Shown in pieces: positions 59,601 to 64,000 of a stretch of DNA of 64,000 nucleotides (position 1 is its first letter; each line of letters begins with the position of its first letter). This DNA comes from Buddleja alternifolia (taxonomy: Eukaryota; Streptophyta; Magnoliopsida; Lamiales; Scrophulariaceae): assembly GCA_019426215.1 (NCBI GenBank), contig CM033402.1, forward strand, positions 25,145,102 through 25,209,101, given 5' to 3'. The notes beneath the pieces were generated by a model that saw nothing but the letters and a program-made list of their open reading frames with translations, was not told the DNA's origin and made no database searches. The translations under genes and the position numbers were made by a program.

Positions 59601-62600
59601 AATAAGAAAATTGTACGTAAATGTGTCTTTTACATTTTGAAAAACGATCTGGATGGAATTGCAAACTACAAAATAGAATAAAATTATTTACCTTTGAAAA
59701 TGGAGAATGATTTTATTGGAATGTGAAATGATCCCTCACATCACATGCTCTTATGCTCTTGTTACATTAGGAAACATTGTATTGCCTTGGCGTTTTAGGT
59801 TGTAAAGAGCTTGTAAATTTGAATTTCATACATAATTTGCTTCTCGTTTGCTTGATTTAGTACCAGTCTTCATGTTTTACGTGGGTAAAAGTTTCTTATT
59901 GGCCTGAACAATTTTCTTCAGGCAATACGCTTACAATTTCTTAAAGTTCTTTTTTTGTATAGCAGAGGTAGATGAAAACACCTTTATCTGCAGCTTCTCA
60001 GACCAGTTATCTATAAATTTTTACTCAACATATTTCCTAAGTTGTCTTTACATTCATTGCAAGCCCTGATCTTTCAGTTTATCTTTTAGCACTTCCCTAC
60101 AAACGCCACATGGTGCTGGAGTTGTTTGGATTCTTTTTAATATGTGAAACAATTATGGTAGTTATACTGAGGAGTTGGAAGGGATGAAGTGATAAGGAAT
60201 ACTTGACACCATAGTGCCTCATGCCGGTTATTTTGAGAGAGGAACTTCTAAGGAGGTGGAAAACCCTTGTTCTTTTATTTTTCAAATATTTGTTATTTTA
60301 AGCGTTGGTTAGACTCTTGTGGCAATCTTTTCTTTGCATGATTAGCTAAAACAAACTGTAACGGAAAGAAGAACTGAACTGAGCTTTGTCTATTTCTGAA
60401 TTGTTTGTCAATCAACTCTCTCCATTAGGACTTTCCTTGATGACCTAGTCACTTTGCTGATAATTTCTACTTGACATATAGCTGTTCCTGAATTGATTTG
60501 TGATTGGTATGTCAAAGTATGAGGAGATGAACCTATAATATAAGGTTTTGGAGGCCTTTCTTGTTTTGACTCCAAAGAGCATTTAAAAATAAATGTCAAT
60601 CAAAGGGGGTTGATCTCAATTTAAGTGAACCTAATACTTGTATATAATGAATGGATCCAGAAGTCCTTGTGATCTTATTTAGTTTATTGTTCCTTGCAGC
60701 TAACTGATAGTCATAGATCATCTGAGTCAACTTCTCGTTCATCTGAAATTGAACTTCAAGACAATCTGTGGCTCACGGGAAATCTTTTCAGGTACTGCAG
60801 TTCACTTATTGGTGATTCAGCTCTTTTACATGTTCTTGTTGAGGGTGAAAACCTTTACCTTCTCTTTACTGCGGGTGTTTTGGGTAGGAGGGATTGTTTT
60901 TGTTTGGAAAAGGAAACATGGAGGGAATGGGGAAGAGGAGGGAGAGATAAGGCAATCCCTCCTCATATGCAAATTTCGATTTTGCCAATATATAGTGGAG
61001 TTTGGAGAAGGAGTTGAATGTACAATGCAAGGTCTACCTGTACCTACAAAGTACCTACAAAGAGAATTGGATATCCCCTTCCTTGGTTTCATTTATGAGG
61101 TTTAACGAAGAGAATGTTTGCTTTTCTTTTTTGTGATACCGAACAACAAAAAGGGACTTCCTGTACTTCTCCCTTGAGGGAAAGATTGGAACCCTTGTGT
61201 CCCCAGCCTACTCTTCTTCCTTATACCGCATGTGCTTAGAGTGCTTTCTTCCATATAAAGTATGAAGAAATTTTTTAATCTATGGCAATTTGTTTAACAC
61301 AATGGTTACAAAGTATTGCCAAATTTCTTCCCAATTGAGGCAAGTTAAGGGAAAACATAGACGGAATTGGACTATTGGTAATGGAAAGACTATTTTTTCC
61401 ATATGAAACTTATTTTTAAGATTTTTCATATGTTTCAGAATACTGTGGCCTACTGGATTGATTGATATACGGTTTTGTTGATTTTTAATTTTGTACATGT
61501 CCTTGTACCTTCCTTTAGTTTATCTCTGATAGGACTTTGAGTTTCCTAGGAAAAAGAAAATGTTCGTTTTGGTGCTTACTACATAGAACAGGAACCAAGA
61601 TAATCTTATCAATAATCACTTCATTCTTCGAAAATGGAATTAGTGCATTGAATCTTCTGTTATGTTAATGTGTGAATACTTGGAAAACTATTAGTTGTCT
61701 GTCAATTACGAAAATGTGGTCTCATCCAATTTGTATCAGTAGCAGCAATATAATTTCATGGTTACTCCCAAATTTGTTTTCACATTATGTTGCAAAACTT
61801 GCAGTTGTTTCTCATGTTCCAAAATGAAGTTTCGTTTCATCAACTATAGAAATCATTTTATTTATTTCGTCATTTTTTGTTTCAATGAAACAAGTTATGT
61901 TAATTTATCATTTCATAAAGTCATTTTACCTTTTTTAGGCAACTGCTTTTCTAGGACTAATGAAAGTCGATGTCTGTGTTAGTGAACTATGAAGCTATCA
62001 AGTCAAATCTCTCTTGTGGTTAACTGTGGCATATTTTTTTTCTCTAATTCTTTATTAATCACAGACATCTCTATAGTGAAGACACCATCTTCTTGGGTTT
62101 TCTTGTTCCTGACCCTAAATGTACAGTTTTTCTCATTATTTCATACGAATACAGTGTAACAGAATTTGTCGGCTGAATACTACCTTGTTTTGTATGACAA
62201 TCTTCCACTCACAAAGCAAAATCATGGAGCACGACAAAACAGTGGCTTGTAGCTAAAGTTTTTTTATTTTATTTTATAGAAGACACTGTGTAAAACATTT
62301 TTCCATGGAATACGTGAAGAATCACTTTCATTATATTTTCAACTGCAATCTAGTTTATTCCAAGTCTTTTAAAGTTTTGATGGAGAAAAGCTTGACTTTC
62401 TAAAGTGACTTGTACTGTACCACGAGGATTGTGGAAGATAATATGGACTAGTCTATTAGTGGGTTGTGATATGCTTCTCTAATAACTTAGGGTAATCATT
62501 TTCTTGAAGTGAGGATGAGAACCAAGTAGTTGTTAGTGGAGCTCATTGTGCCAGAGTTTTGCTTGTTGCCCCTCACCCATGGGCTGGAGGTGTGACAATG

Positions 62601-63798
62601 TCCCTTGGGGACTATTGGCACATGATCTGGCAGGATGTGTATTCAATGCAGTCCTTGATGGTGGAAGCAAGGCGGCGAGGACATCACATGTTCAACAAGG
62701 GGTGATTGTAGTAGTCCACATTTGTGGTGGGATGTAAGTTAAATCAGTTATAAGTATACACAATGTACTCCTCTAGCAATTTGGGTGTTAATCATATTAG
62801 TAAAGTGATTACAAGCATAATGTAATTGCTAGCGAAGCTTATTGTGCCATATTATCTCTTACCTCACTTGTGGATTATGGTTTCTGTTTAAAATTCTACT
62901 TCTCTTTGAATGGTCTCCCTTGTTACCATGTAATGTGTATTCTCTAGCGAACAAACTCTTGTAGAATATATTATGATGTTTTTTTGCTCTTGCAATTAGG
63001 TTTAAAATGTTGAATGAAGCTGGTTATTTAAAATTTTCTAAGTTGTAAAATTACTAACTTTAGGGTGTAAAGTGCATGAATGTTGACTTAGTCAAGTTTG
63101 CAACTCAGTCCTTAGTAGAGCACTAAACATTGCGAACGCAATGGGTAGGTTTTGGCCTAAAAGATAAATGTGGGTCTTTCTTTTCGTTGTCTTTTCGTGA
63201 GCACATTTGTCTTTGCCTGCAAGGCGATGGCAAAGAGAGTGTAACACTGTTTTGTTTGCTGATAAATAGGACCATTTATTAGAAAAAGATTCTGAACATA
63301 AGTTTCTTCATGCTTCCTTTCCAGAGCTAGTATTTTTTGAGGGGAATTTAGAAAGTTGTGTCAAAAACAATTTGAAAAGCATAATGACATGTGAGAATTT
63401 AAATTCGCAATTTGTGTGATCTTGAGTGAACTAGAAGTTGTGTACCCAAGAAGTTAGATGCTCATATTTACAAGTTTCAGAATGTTTTCCTTACTCTAGG
63501 TCTAGGATGACATATCATCAAGTATAGCTGAGAACCAAAAATTGATTTTACCATTTTTATTGCTTCAGGAATCTTTCAGAAGTTCCTGAATCCAGTGAAA
63601 CTCGCTATTCAACAAAGACTGGAAATTCAGAGTTTGAACTTCCCCAGAAGGTCCTGGAATGCTTGTTTAATATGCCCACTCCCAAGACTGCTGAACATGA
63701 ACCTAACACCATGAACTGGAGAAACATAGTTAAGCAAATAACATCCCTGGGTCAAAGGTCTGAACCTGGTGACAGTGAACAAGGGCAGCTTATTCATG
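56699..63798 (+). CDS. CUE-like / Smr-domain protein, 5' exons (3' end outside window)
   Basis: Exons: 56699-57275, 57755-57780 (26 bp), 59345-59455, 60700-60791 and 63569 to about 63798. All junctions are GT/AG and phases agree. The N terminus is Lys/Arg-rich (QSKKKRSKG), then a CUE/UBA-like helical bundle at about residues 34-72 (LLEAFASVSLEEATAAY..DPNKAAEIL), which in relatives binds ubiquitin. A Ser-rich linker, then NKEEAEQFLCSMLGEDCELS and DVLCQCGYNLEK (across exons 1-2) follow. Plants have such proteins ending in a DUF1771-Smr nuclease-like domain (Arabidopsis At5g58720); that part lies beyond the window. The exon 5 donor is uncertain (GT at 63799 chosen; 63816 and 63827 possible). The continuing frame to 63962 is probably intron. 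Confidence 0.85.
57276..63568 (+). other. Introns of the CUE/Smr gene
   Basis: Introns 57276-57754, 57781-59344, 59456-60699 and 60792-63568. AT-rich. ORFs inside (for example 58772-58969 and 60826-61105) show no family resemblance. No full transposon recognised, though the last two introns are large. Confidence 0.65.
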
Positions 63799-64000
63799 GT
63801 ACTTTAAATAACCTGGTGCATGCTAAGTTAGCATGTACTTTTCCCTTGGGTTCTGCTGATTCATCCTGTGTTGACGCATATTTTATTTTGATTGTTTTTG
63901 TTGCACCAATTTCATCTTTTTTGCTTCTATCTTGGAAATGTCAATTGAGGACGCATGCATGACCCCATACCTTTAACTATGTGTTCTCCAAAAGAAAAAG

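Noticed and set aside
60694..61105. Two overlapping 107-118-codon + frames and an 88-codon minus frame
   Set aside because: Only the first 92 bases (60700-60791) fit the CUE/Smr gene; the rest reads into intron after a GT donor and shows no domain.

Overview
The window is nuclear DNA from a flowering plant, most likely a eudicot. It is AT-rich, its genes have short exons and GT-AG introns, and most of it is transposable-element sequence. It holds three host genes, all on the + strand: the 3' end of a full-size ABCG/PDR transporter (77-2117), a complete two-exon pfkB sugar kinase of the inositol 3-kinase type (12384-16799), and the 5' part of a CUE/Smr-domain protein gene (56699 to the right edge). 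From memory, the kinase and Smr genes are neighbours in Arabidopsis (At5g58730 and At5g58720). If so, this is conserved gene order pushed apart by about 40 kb of inserted retroelements.

Layout. 1-2.1 kb: ABCG gene end. 2.1-12.3 kb: AT-rich spacer with copia LTR-like blocks, a decayed copia gag-integrase fragment (-), short repeats, and a 1.08 kb fold-back element (10085-11168) that is an inverted repeat nearly throughout. 12.3-16.8 kb: kinase gene with a 3.35 kb intron. 17648-23659: very young LTR retrotransposon (5-bp TSD GTGTG, 1594-bp LTRs with five differences seen by eye, tRNA-Asp primer site). It carries one 384-codon non-catalytic ORF, and four copies of a GC-rich palindrome next to the TATA box in each LTR. 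24657-28725: internally deleted Ty3/gypsy element (-). 30.0-33.2 kb: old copia LTR pieces, one split by an 880-bp hAT-like element with an 8-bp TSD. 33164-42012: Ty1/copia element (-), TSD ATAGG, coding region decayed. 43024-54972: Tat-lineage Ty3/gypsy element (+) with dual RNase H, integrase and an antisense accessory ORF. That ORF is split by two solo copia LTRs, each with a perfect 5-bp TSD (CAGAC and AGATA). 55.2-56.1 kb: dispersed repeat containing a SINE. 56.7-64 kb: CUE/Smr gene.

No rRNA, tRNA, CRISPR or prokaryotic feature was found. The host genes are unrelated in function. The chief interest is the retroelement nest: a recently mobile, catalytically empty element with a palindromic promoter array, the fold-back element, and the antisense ORF in the Tat element.
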